Shown here piece by piece: positions 1 through 8,083 of a stretch of 51,595 bases of DNA. Position numbers and translations under genes: made by a program. The DNA comes from an uncultured Bacilli bacterium (GTDB lineage Bacteria; Bacillota_I; Bacilli_A; RF39; UBA660): assembly GCA_947626095.1 (NCBI GenBank), contig CANQQV010000011.1:1-51595 (forward strand). Direction: 5' to 3'. The notes under the pieces are model-generated. The model saw only the letters and a list, made by a program, of their open reading frames with translations. It was not told the DNA's origin and made no database searches. Each line of letters begins with the position of its first letter. Positions within the stretch are counted from its first letter, which is position 1.

Positions 1-24
1 AAAGGTATATTCTATTATATAGTA

Positions 25-60
25 ATACTGACATTTCTAAAAAATCTTATACTGACATTT
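25..60. repeat. Two 12-bp direct repeats upstream of spoVG
   Basis: ATACTGACATTT occurs at 25-36 and again at 49-60, a 24-bp period, each copy followed by an A-rich run. The repeats lie in the roughly 155 bases before spoVG, which otherwise hold only a weak promoter. They could be an operator or just the tail of the upstream locus. Confidence 0.45.
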
Positions 61-92
61 TAAAAAAGGATTAACATAAGGTAAAATAATTA

Positions 93-121
93 TTGCTTTA
101 TTTAAGAAATTGCTTTAAAAT
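93..121 (+). promoter_or_regulatory. Candidate sigma-A promoter of spoVG
   Basis: TTGCTT (93-98), a 17-bp spacer and TAAAAT (116-121) would start RNA near 128, just ahead of the ribosome-binding site GGGAGGTG at 142-149. Both boxes are imperfect. Confidence 0.4.
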
Positions 122-155
122 TATAGGTAAGTAATATACTTGGGAGGTGTGTTAT

Positions 156-446
156 ATGAAAATTACAAAGGTTGTACTTCGTAATAAAGAAAAAGAAGAT
201 TCACGTATGAAGGCCATTGCAACTGTTACGTTGGATGAAGCTTTTGTTATTACTGGTATCAGATTAATTCAAGGAGACGATAAAATGTTTATCGCTATGC
301 CTAGTAGAAAAGTATCTGAAGGAGTTTACGATGATGTAGCTCATCCAGTAAATCAAGAAACACGTAAAATGTTTGAAGATGCTATCTTTAAAGCTTATGA
401 CGAAATGAAATCTAGCGGTGAAGAACTAGTTAAGATTGATTTATAA
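156..446 (+). CDS. spoVG: Septation/sporulation regulator SpoVG
   Basis: This 96-residue protein matches SpoVG over its full length, beginning MKITKVVLR and carrying the conserved DGEAFVI-like region and the PSRK segment near residues 49-52. SpoVG is a small nucleic-acid-binding protein that affects septation and developmental or virulence genes in Bacillota. A GTG at 147 lies inside the Shine-Dalgarno GGGAGGTG and is not the start; the ATG at 156 is correctly spaced. A strong terminator follows directly, so it is probably a single-gene unit. Identification is from sequence recall; the role is family knowledge. Confidence 0.93.
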   Translation: MKITKVVLRNKEKEDSRMKAIATVTLDEAFVITGIRLIQGDDKMFIAMPSRKVSEGVYDDVAHPVNQETRKMFEDAIFKAYDEMKSSGEELVKIDL

Positions 447-452
447 TTATTA

Positions 453-481
453 CTCAAAGTTAAAAGCTTTGAGTTTTTTTG
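453..481 (+). terminator. Intrinsic terminator after spoVG
   Basis: ACTCAAAG (453-460) pairs with CTTTGAGT (468-475) over a 7-nt loop, followed by six Ts. Confidence 0.85.
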
Positions 482-525
482 TGCTAAAAATTAAAGATAG
501 TTCATATATATTATTAGGTGAGAAT

Positions 526-804
526 ATGGATAATAGTTATGAAAATACTAAGCATGAAGTAAAGATTATTGATCGTAATTTAATATATTTATCAGGAATA
601 GATAAAATAATTAGTTTTGATAGTGAAGAATTCTTATTAGAAAGTGTGATGGGAATTATCTTACTTAAAGGAGAAAACTTAGAGATTGTTAAATTAGATA
701 CCCATGATGGAGTTGTTAGTATTAAGGGAGTTATTAACAGTATGACTTATGATAATGATAAAAAGAAAGAATCAGAGTCGATTATAGGTAAATTATTTAA
801 GTAA
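526..804 (+). CDS. yabP: Sporulation protein YabP
   Basis: This 92-residue protein is of the YabP/YqfC family. It has the typical alternating beta pattern (ISFDSEEFLLES, then GENLEIVKLD and VSIKGVINS). YabP is needed for spore cortex or coat assembly in Bacillus subtilis, made in the mother cell under sigma-E. The ATG at 526 is chosen because AGGTGA lies at 516-521; an upstream in-frame start would run through the spoVG terminator. The stop overlaps the yabQ start (TAATG at 802-806), so the two are translationally coupled. The order yabP-yabQ-divIC is that of B. subtilis. Confidence 0.85.
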   Translation: MDNSYENTKHEVKIIDRNLIYLSGIDKIISFDSEEFLLESVMGIILLKGENLEIVKLDTHDGVVSIKGVINSMTYDNDKKKESESIIGKLFK

Positions 805-1067
805 TGAATTCATATATTCAATTAATTAGTTTATTAGTATCTTTTGGATATGGAATATTACTTTTTTATTTAAATAGGTTTAATATTAAGATAATTAGAG
901 GCAAAAACATAGTTATTAGAAGTATTATCAGTTTGTTATATTTATTTGATATAGCACTATTATATATAGTTATATTGTATAAATTAAATAGTGGGATATG
1001 GCATGTATATTTTGCGTTATGTATTATATTAGGGTATGTTTTTATCTGCGTTAAAAAGTGTCAATAG
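804..1067 (+). CDS. yabQ: Spore cortex protein YabQ-like membrane protein
   Basis: The protein is 87 residues with three hydrophobic segments (about 5-22, 38-60 and 64-82) and few charges. Sequence similarity alone is weak. The call rests on its membrane character and on its position between yabP and divIC, where yabQ sits in sporeformers. It is shorter than the B. subtilis protein (about 210 residues) and corresponds to the membrane core. The start ATG overlaps the yabP stop. YabQ localises to the forespore membrane and is required for cortex formation; that role is transferred from the family. Confidence 0.7.
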   Translation: MNSYIQLISLLVSFGYGILLFYLNRFNIKIIRGKNIVIRSIISLLYLFDIALLYIVILYKLNSGIWHVYFALCIILGYVFICVKKCQ

Positions 1068-1100
1068 ACATTATAAGACATTCTTATTTACTTGTTATTT

Positions 1101-1109
1101 TGTTATACT
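1101..1109 (+). promoter_or_regulatory. Extended -10 promoter of divIC
   Basis: TGTTATACT, i.e. TGn plus TATACT (1104-1109), lies 22 bases upstream of the divIC start, with AAGGAG between them. No good -35 is visible. Confidence 0.6.
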
Positions 1110-1130
1110 TAATAATAAGGAGAGCAATAT

Positions 1131-1472
1131 ATGACAAGTAAAAATAAAACAAAAAATATTGAAGTTGTTGAAGAAAAAAGTCATGTCGGTTTTTTGTTGT
1201 TTTTTGTTGTTGTATTTATTGTAATTTTATTTGCGACTGTCTTTAGTGATTGGACGCAAATATATGAAAATAATAAGTTAAAAGATGATTTAAATGTCTA
1301 TTATGGTGAGTTACAGGAAGAGGAAGCTGCTTTAAATAGTGAAGTAGCGAAGTTACAAGATCCTGATTATATGGCAAGATATGCTAGAGAAAGATATGGT
1401 TATACTAAGGATGGCGAAAAAATACTGACCATAATAGATGGTAAAGTTATTACTGAAAGTGATACAGAATAA
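1131..1472 (+). CDS. divIC: Septum formation initiator DivIC/FtsB family
   Basis: The protein has 113 residues: a cytoplasmic N-terminal tail, one membrane segment (about 20-40), a coiled coil (about 44-78) and the family end motif DPDYMARYARERYGY (about 79-93). That architecture defines the FtsB/DivIC family. It acts in the divisome with FtsL and DivIB as a bitopic scaffold activating septal peptidoglycan synthesis. The Shine-Dalgarno AAGGAG precedes the ATG at 1131. Position after yabP-yabQ matches B. subtilis divIC. It has its own extended -10 promoter and a following terminator. Confidence 0.9.
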   Translation: MTSKNKTKNIEVVEEKSHVGFLLFFVVVFIVILFATVFSDWTQIYENNKLKDDLNVYYGELQEEEAALNSEVAKLQDPDYMARYARERYGYTKDGEKILTIIDGKVITESDTE

Positions 1473-1493
1473 GCAGATTATCTGCTTTTTTTT
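1471..1493 (+). terminator. Intrinsic terminator after divIC
   Basis: AAGCAGA (1471-1477) pairs with TCTGCTT (1481-1487) over a TTA loop, then a T run to 1493. The stem starts in the stop codon. Confidence 0.75.
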
Positions 1494-1544
1494 ATGTATA
1501 AATTTAGCATTATATAATATTTATTTATTATATGGAGAGATTAT

Positions 1545-2096
1545 ATGAACTTTTATAAAGTCTTATTAATTAGTGTTGGTTTAGCAATGGATGCTTTTGC
1601 AGTTTCAATATGTAAGGGAATATGTCTTAAAGAAATAAATATTAAAAAACAAATTAAAGTAGGATTATACTTTGGTTTATTTCAAGCGATAATGCCAATA
1701 ATTGGTTACTTTTTAGGTGATATATTTAACGATTATTTACTTGTGTTTGATCATTATATTGTCTTTACTTTATTAGTGATTATTGGAGTTAATATGATTA
1801 TGGAGACGATTGCTAATAAGAAGGATACTTTTGATGAACAAATTAATTTTAAAGCAATGTTTATACCGGCTTTAGCTACTAGTATTGATGCTTTAGCTGT
1901 TGGTTTTTCTTTTGCTTTTATGAAAGTTAATTTAATTTTTTCGGTAATAATGATTGGATTGGTAGCTTTTCTATTTACTTATGTGGGAGTTAAGATTGGA
2001 TTTAAAGTTGGGAGTAAATACGAGAATAAAGCAAAGATAATTGGAGGGATTATTTTAATATTAATTGCCATAAAGATTATTATTGAACAGATGTAA
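1545..2096 (+). CDS. mntP: Manganese efflux pump MntP
   Basis: At 183 residues with six predicted membrane helices this is a full-length MntP (DUF204). The two homologous halves each carry the Asp motif: GLAMDAFAVS near residue 13 and ATSIDALAVG near residue 108. These aspartates are thought to bind Mn2+ during export. The start ATG follows GGAGAG. A TATAAT lies at 1513-1518 without a clear -35. MntP genes are often preceded by a yybP-ykoY Mn2+ riboswitch, but the 50-base upstream gap is too short for one here. The gene stands alone between divIC and the XRE genes. Confidence 0.9.
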   Translation: MNFYKVLLISVGLAMDAFAVSICKGICLKEINIKKQIKVGLYFGLFQAIMPIIGYFLGDIFNDYLLVFDHYIVFTLLVIIGVNMIMETIANKKDTFDEQINFKAMFIPALATSIDALAVGFSFAFMKVNLIFSVIMIGLVAFLFTYVGVKIGFKVGSKYENKAKIIGGIILILIAIKIIIEQM

Positions 2097-2153
2097 TAGT
2101 TTTTGTGTATAAGTTCGATTAATTATAGTAAAATATTAATAAATTTGGGAATT

Positions 2154-2202
2154 TGCAACCGAAAATTGACAAAAAACAACTTAAAATTGGTAGAGTGCAA
2201 CC
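2154..2202. promoter_or_regulatory. Paired TGCAACC direct repeats before the XRE gene
   Basis: TGCAACC occurs at 2154-2160 and 2196-2202, exactly 42 bp apart (four helical turns), each followed by a similar AAATTGA-containing tail. A TTGACA (2166-2171) lies between them. Placement before a DNA-binding-protein gene suggests an autoregulatory operator. Confidence 0.4.
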
Positions 2203-2243
2203 AGATAAATTGATATATTTTGGTCATGAAAAGAGGAAAAGTT

Positions 2244-3791
2244 ATGAATTTAGCTGATAATTTAAAAAGAATAAGAAAAGATAATAACTTATCACAGGAA
2301 CAATTAGCTGAAAAGCTTGGGGTGACTAGGCAGGCGGTTAGTAAATGGGAATCTGGTATTTCATATCCAGAAATGGATAAAGTTATGCAAATATGTCAGT
2401 TATTTAATTTAAATATTAATGAATTAGTGCATGAGAATTTAAATCAAGTAACAGAGAAGAAAAAAGAAAAGGATAATTTAAGTAAAATAGTTGATAGTTT
2501 CTTTAATTATATTACGAAAGTAGTTAATTTATTTAGTAGTTTTAAATTTAAAGATATTATCAAATGTTTATTTGAACAATTTGTTATTATAATAATTTTA
2601 CTAGTATGCTTTGCTGTTTTAGGAATGTTTTTAGGTAATATTGTTTTATGGATGATACCTTATGGTAGTAGTCTACGTAATATTATATATTTCTTAGAAG
2701 GTATATATGTGTTTGGAGCTTTTGTCTTAGGTTTAGCAATATTTCTTCATATATTTAAAATTAGATATTTAGATTATTATGAAATTGTTACTAAAGATGA
2801 AGTTATGAATGATAATGAAGAAGAAAAACATAATGAATTAGTTAGAGAAGGTAAAAAAGTATTAGAACAAAGAAGAGAAAAAATAATTGTTAGAGATCCA
2901 AAGCATAGTGAATATAGTTTTATTAAGTTTTTATTTAAAGGTGTATTATTACTTTTAAAAGGTTTAGCGTTATTTGCTTTATCTATTGGAGCAGGAATAT
3001 TTGTATTTGTTTTAATTTGTTTTATCTTAAGTTTTTTGGTAATTAAATCGGGATTGTTCTTTGTTGCATTAGAAGTAGGTTTGATAGGAGCAGGCTTACT
3101 TACTTATTTACTTATTTTAATCTTCTTTGATTTTATCTTTAACCGTGATTTAAATAAAAAATTCTTATTGATATGTTTTATTAGCTCTTTAATCTTAATT
3201 GGTTCAGGTATTGGTTTAGGAGCTGTTAGCTTAGTTCAATTTGATATTAAAGATAGTGAAAATTATGTTAAAACTCAATTTAATCAACCTATGAAAAATG
3301 ATATGGTATTGGTCAAACAATCATTTTCTTCTCGTTTATATAGTGATATAGAATATATTCCTAGCGATAATAATGATATTAAAATAGTTGTTGAACATTC
3401 AAGATATAATAATGCTGATTTATATATAAAACTTAATAGTATTGTTTTAGGTATTTCCGATAATCAAGATTTTACAATGGATTTGATTCGTCAAATCATA
3501 GATGATATTAATAATAAAAAGATTGTTACTTATAAAAGTGATTATAAAGTTAAAGTATATACAACAGAGGAAAATATTAAGATATTAAAAGCTAATGAAG
3601 AAAAGTATTATGATTTAGTTGAATCTTATGAAAAAAGAATAAATGAATTAACTGATTTAACTTATGAAAAAGATGAAGAAATAACAGAATTAAGTGAAAA
3701 GTTAGAAGAATTAATTCAAGATTTAAAATATAATGGCTTTAATGTTACTTATGATGAATATGGTAATATAGTTTTAGTTAAAGCTGAATAA
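2244..3791 (+). CDS. Membrane-tethered XRE-family regulator with outer domain
   Basis: The 515-residue protein has an N-terminal Cro/CI helix-turn-helix (about 6-60, with TRQAVSKWESG as recognition region). Next come an amphipathic stretch, about five membrane helices between residues 105 and 355, and an apparently extracytoplasmic beta-rich domain. It ends in a coiled coil (about 455-490). This is a one-component membrane-bound transcription factor layout; the signal is unknown. I chose the ATG at 2244 because GAGG sits 9-12 bases before it, where earlier in-frame starts lack a Shine-Dalgarno. A similar but shorter XRE-membrane gene follows after a terminator. Confidence 0.8.
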   Translation: MNLADNLKRIRKDNNLSQEQLAEKLGVTRQAVSKWESGISYPEMDKVMQICQLFNLNINELVHENLNQVTEKKKEKDNLSKIVDSFFNYITKVVNLFSSFKFKDIIKCLFEQFVIIIILLVCFAVLGMFLGNIVLWMIPYGSSLRNIIYFLEGIYVFGAFVLGLAIFLHIFKIRYLDYYEIVTKDEVMNDNEEEKHNELVREGKKVLEQRREKIIVRDPKHSEYSFIKFLFKGVLLLLKGLALFALSIGAGIFVFVLICFILSFLVIKSGLFFVALEVGLIGAGLLTYLLILIFFDFIFNRDLNKKFLLICFISSLILIGSGIGLGAVSLVQFDIKDSENYVKTQFNQPMKNDMVLVKQSFSSRLYSDIEYIPSDNNDIKIVVEHSRYNNADLYIKLNSIVLGISDNQDFTMDLIRQIIDDINNKKIVTYKSDYKVKVYTTEENIKILKANEEKYYDLVESYEKRINELTDLTYEKDEEITELSEKLEELIQDLKYNGFNVTYDEYGNIVLVKAE

Positions 3792-3799
3792 TTAGATTG

Positions 3800-3823
3800 G
3801 GAACTGATAGTTCCTTTTCTTTT
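3800..3823 (+). terminator. Intrinsic terminator between the two XRE genes
   Basis: GGAACT (3800-3805) pairs with AGTTCC (3809-3814) over a GAT loop, followed by TTTTCTTTT. Confidence 0.75.
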
Positions 3824-3864
3824 GACTTAAAAATGATATGATTTTATTAAAGGAGCAAATAGGT

Positions 3865-4620
3865 ATGGAACAAAATAAAACTGGTAAATTTATAAAAGAG
3901 TTAAGAGAAAAGAATAAATTAACGCAACAAGAATTAGCTAATATAATACCAGTAACAAGAGAAGCAGTAAGCAAATGGGAGAGAGGAATTAGTTTACCAG
4001 ATAGTGATTGTTTAGTTAAATTAAGTACATTATTTAAAGTAAGTATTAATGAAATATTAGAAGGAGAATATAAGGTTAATAAGAAGTTAATTATTGTATA
4101 TATAGTTATTTTTCTTTTTAGTACTTTTGTTTTTAATGAGTTTTTCTTATTTAATGAAGTAATTAACTCTATATTTTTTGTTTACTTTGTTTTATTACTA
4201 ATTAATGATGATAAAATAGAAAGATTTATTTATTGGGTATTAACAAGTATGATATTTCTCTTAATAATTAGAATGGTAGTTGGTTGGATATACTTTCCTT
4301 TAAAAGGTTTTACTCTTAATAAATTGAATTTAGTTTCTAATATAGTTAGAGTAATATTTGAATGTTATGTTTTAAGTAACTTACTTGGTTTATTTAAGAA
4401 AAACAAGATGTTTATGAGAGTCTTTATAGTACTTTATATAATTTTAGAAATAGTTATAATGATTATTAGTATTATAAACTTTAAATATCTAGTAGGAGAT
4501 ATTATGATAAAATGCTTTAGTACTTTATTGGAAATAGTACTTAATATAATAATTATTATTTATTCTTTTAATTTTAAGAAAATTAAAAGAATTAAAATAG
4601 TGAATGTCAAAGAAAGTTAA
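3865..4620 (+). CDS. Second membrane-tethered XRE-family regulator
   Basis: The protein has 251 residues: an N-terminal XRE helix-turn-helix (about 5-62, with TREAVSKWERG) followed by about six hydrophobic helices (75-245) and no extracytoplasmic domain. The recognition helix is close to that of the preceding gene, so the pair may have arisen by duplication and may share target sites. The ATG at 3865 is preceded by AAGGAG (3850-3855); the in-frame ATG at 3838 lacks a site. A TTGACT (3822-3827) follows the upstream terminator, but a matching -10 is poor. Function is otherwise unknown. Confidence 0.8.
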   Translation: MEQNKTGKFIKELREKNKLTQQELANIIPVTREAVSKWERGISLPDSDCLVKLSTLFKVSINEILEGEYKVNKKLIIVYIVIFLFSTFVFNEFFLFNEVINSIFFVYFVLLLINDDKIERFIYWVLTSMIFLLIIRMVVGWIYFPLKGFTLNKLNLVSNIVRVIFECYVLSNLLGLFKKNKMFMRVFIVLYIILEIVIMIISIINFKYLVGDIMIKCFSTLLEIVLNIIIIIYSFNFKKIKRIKIVNVKES

Positions 4621-4651
4621 AATCTATTAATTTAGATTTTCTTTTTTTCTT
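4619..4651 (+). terminator. Intrinsic terminator after the second XRE gene
   Basis: AAAATCTA (4619-4626) pairs with TAGATTTT (4633-4640), followed by CTTTTTTTCTTTT. Confidence 0.75.
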
Positions 4652-4654
4652 TTG

Positions 4655-4663
4655 TGTTATAAT
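4655..4663 (+). promoter_or_regulatory. Extended -10 promoter of nrdG
   Basis: TGTTATAAT, a perfect TGn-TATAAT, lies 28 bases before the nrdG start, immediately after the preceding terminator. Confidence 0.7.
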
Positions 4664-4691
4664 TTTTGTATGTAGAGGTAGAGTGGTAAAA

Positions 4692-5216
4692 ATGAAAAAA
4701 GGATTTGTAAGGTTAGCAATGCCTGAAATACAAACTGATAGTATTGTAGATGGGGAAGGTATTAGAAGTGTAATTTGGTTTCAAGGATGTTCTCATGATT
4801 GTCCTGGCTGTCATAATCCTGAAACACATGATTTTAAAGCTGGAACTGAAGTAGCTATTGCCGATGTAAAAAAGCAAATAGATGAATTAGAATTTCAAGA
4901 AGGTGTTACTTTTTCTGGAGGAGATCCAATGATGCAGATAGAAGCATTAGAGGAACTAGCTAAATATGTTAAAGAAAAAGGTATGGATGTATGGTGTTAT
5001 ACAGGTTATACTTTTGAAGAAGTGTTAGAACTAGCGAAAAAGAATGAACATTATATGAATGCTTTAAAATATATCGATGCTTTAGTTGATGGAAGATTTA
5101 TAATGGCTTTAAAGAGTTTTGATGTTGTATTTAGAGGTTCTAGTAATCAGAGAATTATAGATGTAGCTAAAAGTTTAGAAAAGGGTAAAGTGGTTAAATA
5201 TAAGAATTATAAATAG
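4692..5216 (+). CDS. nrdG: Anaerobic ribonucleotide reductase-activating protein
   Basis: The 174-residue radical-SAM protein has CSHDCPGC near residues 33-40 (the CxxxCxxC [4Fe-4S] ligands) and the GGDPM motif near 77-81. Its size and ending fit NrdG. It uses SAM to create the glycyl radical on the class III reductase NrdD, which makes deoxyribonucleotides without oxygen, so it implies anaerobic growth. No nrdD is adjacent. The ATG at 4692 is preferred to the in-frame GTG at 4683, which lies in the ribosome-binding region. The next gene follows within 9 bases, so they may be co-transcribed. Confidence 0.9.
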   Translation: MKKGFVRLAMPEIQTDSIVDGEGIRSVIWFQGCSHDCPGCHNPETHDFKAGTEVAIADVKKQIDELEFQEGVTFSGGDPMMQIEALEELAKYVKEKGMDVWCYTGYTFEEVLELAKKNEHYMNALKYIDALVDGRFIMALKSFDVVFRGSSNQRIIDVAKSLEKGKVVKYKNYK

Positions 5217-5225
5217 AGGTAGGAT

Positions 5226-7031
5226 ATGAAAGCAAAAATAAGAACAATATTAATAACAGTTTGTATTTTATTAGCTCTTTGTTTTGACTATGTTAAGTAT
5301 TTAGCGGCTGAAAATCCATTGGGGGGGGTAGACGGCTCTTTAAAGATTGGCTATGTTGGAACTATTGTATTATTTATATTGCTATACCATTTTATAAAGC
5401 AAAAAGAAGTTATTAAAAGTAAAATAGTTAGCTTCTTAAGTGGATTATTAGCTTTCTTTATGTTATTTGGCGCTAGTTATATGAAGTATGGAAATGCTTC
5501 TTTAGTCTTTGCTAATTTTTATAATTTTATAATTTGTTTAATTGTTTTTGTAGGTTATTACTTCATATTTAAGTATATTATTAGTTTATTTTATAACATT
5601 TTAGATAAGTATAAGGATAGTAAATGGCCAAATAAAATATTAAATGTTTTTAAAAAACATCCGTTTATAATTAGTTTAATTGTTATTATATTATGTTGGA
5701 TACCTTATTTTATTGCTTATTATCCAGTTATATTGTCACCAGATCCTAGTTTTCAAATAAAACAGTTTTTTGGAATTAGAAGTAAATATAATGATTATGT
5801 AGTTATGTTAGATGATAATGTTTTACTTACTAATCATCATCCGGTTGCCCATACGGTTTTAATTGGTGGTTGTTTAAAACTAGGCCATATGATAGGTAAT
5901 GATAATTTAGGATTATTCTTTTATAGTTTAATCCAAATTGCTGTTCTTTCTGTTGTTTTAGCTTATACCATAAAGTATATGGTTAAAGATATGAATGTTT
6001 CTTGGAAATTTGTTTTAGGAGCTTTAGCAATATATGCTTTAGTACCAATGTATGGAATGTATGCCATAAGTGCAGTTAAAGATGTTTTATTTACAGCGTT
6101 TATTATTTTATATATTTTGTTATTACATAAAGTACTTTCTTATAAAGGGAAGTTTAAAATATTTGATATGATAAAGCTTGTACTAGTTATGTTATTAGTT
6201 ATTCTATTTAGAAATAATGGGTTACATGTAATTATTTTATCTTTTCCATTTTTAATCTTAGCAGTTAAGAAATATCGTAAACAATTAATTACAGTCTTTT
6301 TAATAGTACTTGTTTTGTCTACTTGCTATTCAAAAGTTTTATTACCTGCTTTAAAGATAACTCCTGGTAGTATAAGAGAAGCTTTATCTGTACCTTTTCA
6401 ACAAACAGCAAGATATGTTAAATATCATAGTGATGACTTAAGTGATAAGGATAAAGAAGTAATAGATAAAGTATTAATATATGATACTTTAAGTGAAAGG
6501 TATGATCCTGAACTAGCTGATGATGTTAAAAATAAGTTTAATAAGTATGCAACTAGTGAAGATATAAAAGAATATTTTAAAGTATGGTTTAAGGGACTAG
6601 TAAAACATCCGATTACTTATGTTAATGCAACAGTTAATAATACTTATGGGTTCTTCTATCCAGAGAAAACATCTTGGTATTTACATACTAAGTTAGATAC
6701 TAGAATAAATGAAGATGGTTTTGCTTATCATTATAATAAGTTAAATAATTATCGAGATAATGTAACTGATTATGTCGTTAATTATCCTAAAATACCAGTA
6801 ATAGGTTTAATATGTAATATTGGTTTTAATACTTGGATGGTTTTTATATTAGTAGGTTATATCTTAAAAAATAAAGAATATAAGAAGTTAGTATTATACT
6901 TACCAGCTTTAATTTCAATATTAGTTTGTATTGTAGGACCTGCTAATACTTATTTTAGATATGCAATGCCTTATATGTTTGCGATGCCTTTAATGATAAG
7001 TTTTGTTTTACAAAGAAAAAATATAGTATAA
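5226..7031 (+). CDS. DUF6020-like polytopic membrane protein, probable GT-C type
   Basis: The 601-residue protein has about a dozen membrane helices and a large outer segment (about 380-530). It resembles the DUF6020 family, GT-C-like proteins often beside polyprenol-phosphate sugar transferases. It is followed 20 bases later by such a GT2 enzyme, so a role in decorating a surface polymer is plausible but inferred. The LSPDPSFQIKQ and NHHPV segments (about 170-210) may line the active site. Odd feature: a run of eight Gs at 5321-5328, spanning codons 32-35, is exceptional in so AT-rich a genome and could slip to switch the gene off. Confidence 0.7.
   Translation: MKAKIRTILITVCILLALCFDYVKYLAAENPLGGVDGSLKIGYVGTIVLFILLYHFIKQKEVIKSKIVSFLSGLLAFFMLFGASYMKYGNASLVFANFYNFIICLIVFVGYYFIFKYIISLFYNILDKYKDSKWPNKILNVFKKHPFIISLIVIILCWIPYFIAYYPVILSPDPSFQIKQFFGIRSKYNDYVVMLDDNVLLTNHHPVAHTVLIGGCLKLGHMIGNDNLGLFFYSLIQIAVLSVVLAYTIKYMVKDMNVSWKFVLGALAIYALVPMYGMYAISAVKDVLFTAFIILYILLLHKVLSYKGKFKIFDMIKLVLVMLLVILFRNNGLHVIILSFPFLILAVKKYRKQLITVFLIVLVLSTCYSKVLLPALKITPGSIREALSVPFQQTARYVKYHSDDLSDKDKEVIDKVLIYDTLSERYDPELADDVKNKFNKYATSEDIKEYFKVWFKGLVKHPITYVNATVNNTYGFFYPEKTSWYLHTKLDTRINEDGFAYHYNKLNNYRDNVTDYVVNYPKIPVIGLICNIGFNTWMVFILVGYILKNKEYKKLVLYLPALISILVCIVGPANTYFRYAMPYMFAMPLMISFVLQRKNIV
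5321..5328 (+). repeat. G8 homopolymer tract within coding sequence
   Basis: Eight consecutive Gs occupy codons 32-35 of the 5226-7031 gene. Loss or gain of one G would shift frame near residue 34. Such tracts are a common basis of slipped-strand phase variation. Confidence 0.8.
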
Positions 7032-7051
7032 TTAACTTATGAGGTGGATTT

Positions 7052-8002
7052 ATGAAATCTAAAGATAAAAGTAAGATAGCGGTTTTAATACCTTGTTGTA
7101 ATGAAGCTAAGACAATAGAAAAGGTAGTTAAAGATTATAAGAAGGTATTACCGGATGCTGATATATATGTTTATGATAATAATTCTAGTGATGGGACAGA
7201 TGAAATTGCAAGAAAAGCAGGTGCTATTGTTAGATATGAGTATCGTCAAGGTAAAGGTAATGTTATTAGAACGATGTTTCGTGAAATAGATGCTGATTGC
7301 TATTTAATGATTGATGGCGATGATACTTATCCAGCAGAAAATGCTAAAGAAATGTGTGACTTAGTATTAAATGGTAAAGCAGATATGGTTATAGGAGATA
7401 GATTGTCTTCAACTTATTTTACGGAGAATAAAAGATTATTTCATAACTTTGGTAATAAGATGGTTAGATGGTTAATCAACACAATGTTTAAAAACAAAGT
7501 TAAAGATATTATGACTGGTTATAGGGCATTTAGTTATGAATTTGTTAAAGGTTTTCCTGTTTTATCAAAAGGATTTGAAATAGAAACAGAAATGACAATA
7601 CATGCAGTAGATAAGAATTATAAATTAGTAGAAATACCTGTTTCTTATCGTGATAGACCAGAAGGATCTGTATCAAAGTTAAATACTTATAGTGATGGCT
7701 TAAAGGTTTTAAAGACAATTGCGACGTTATTTAAAGAATATAAACCAGCTATATTTTTTAATACTTTAGCTTTAATTTTCTTTATTATAGGTGTTGTAAT
7801 TGGTTTACCAGCTTATATAGGTTATTTTCAAACTGGTTTAGTTGAAAAGTTTCCTAGTTTAATAGTTAGTTGTTTTAGTATTATGATGGCATTATTATTT
7901 TTTATGACTGGTTTAATACTACAAGTTATAGTAAAAAAGCAAAAACAGAACTATGAATTATACCTAAATTTATTAGAGGTAACAAAAGATAAAAATAATT
8001 AG
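7052..8002 (+). CDS. GT2 glycosyltransferase, polyprenol-phosphate sugar synthase type
   Basis: The 316-residue enzyme has an N-terminal GT-A domain (about 8-225) with PCCNEAKTI, the DGDDTYP metal-binding motif (about 90-96) and TGYRAF (about 153-158). Two C-terminal membrane helices (about 232-255 and 270-295) follow. This is the DPM1/GtrB/ArnC arrangement: a nucleotide sugar is transferred to undecaprenyl phosphate on the inner membrane face. The lipid-linked sugar would then feed a GT-C enzyme, and the upstream membrane protein is the natural partner. The Shine-Dalgarno GAGGTGG precedes ATG 7052. The sugar is unknown. Confidence 0.85.
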   Translation: MKSKDKSKIAVLIPCCNEAKTIEKVVKDYKKVLPDADIYVYDNNSSDGTDEIARKAGAIVRYEYRQGKGNVIRTMFREIDADCYLMIDGDDTYPAENAKEMCDLVLNGKADMVIGDRLSSTYFTENKRLFHNFGNKMVRWLINTMFKNKVKDIMTGYRAFSYEFVKGFPVLSKGFEIETEMTIHAVDKNYKLVEIPVSYRDRPEGSVSKLNTYSDGLKVLKTIATLFKEYKPAIFFNTLALIFFIIGVVIGLPAYIGYFQTGLVEKFPSLIVSCFSIMMALLFFMTGLILQVIVKKQKQNYELYLNLLEVTKDKNN

Positions 8003-8011
8003 AATTTAGTT

Positions 8012-8045
8012 AAAGAAAAGGCTTAAAAACCTTTTCTTTTTTTGT
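8012..8045 (+). terminator. Intrinsic terminator after the GT2 gene
   Basis: AAAGAAAAGG (8012-8021) pairs with CCTTTTCTTT (8030-8039) over 8 nt, followed by a T run. Confidence 0.85.
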
Positions 8046-8051
8046 TTTTAA

Positions 8052-8059
8052 TGTATAAT
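8052..8059 (+). promoter_or_regulatory. Candidate promoter of the ECF-truA operon
   Basis: TG directly followed by TATAAT (8054-8059) lies 25 bases upstream of the first ATPase gene. The usual one-base gap after TG is missing. Confidence 0.4.
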
Positions 8060-8083
8060 AAACCATTAAGTGAGTGAAGAATT

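Noticed and set aside
67-90. Sigma-H promoter for spoVG (AGGATTA followed by an AAT-rich -10)
   Set aside because: The -35-like AGGATTA fits, but no GAAT-type -10 exists at the right distance; the sigma-A-like TTGCTT-17-TAAAAT is at least as good.
3792-3974. Minus-strand open frame between the two XRE genes
   Set aside because: It covers a terminator and the start of a well-supported plus-strand gene and has no Shine-Dalgarno.
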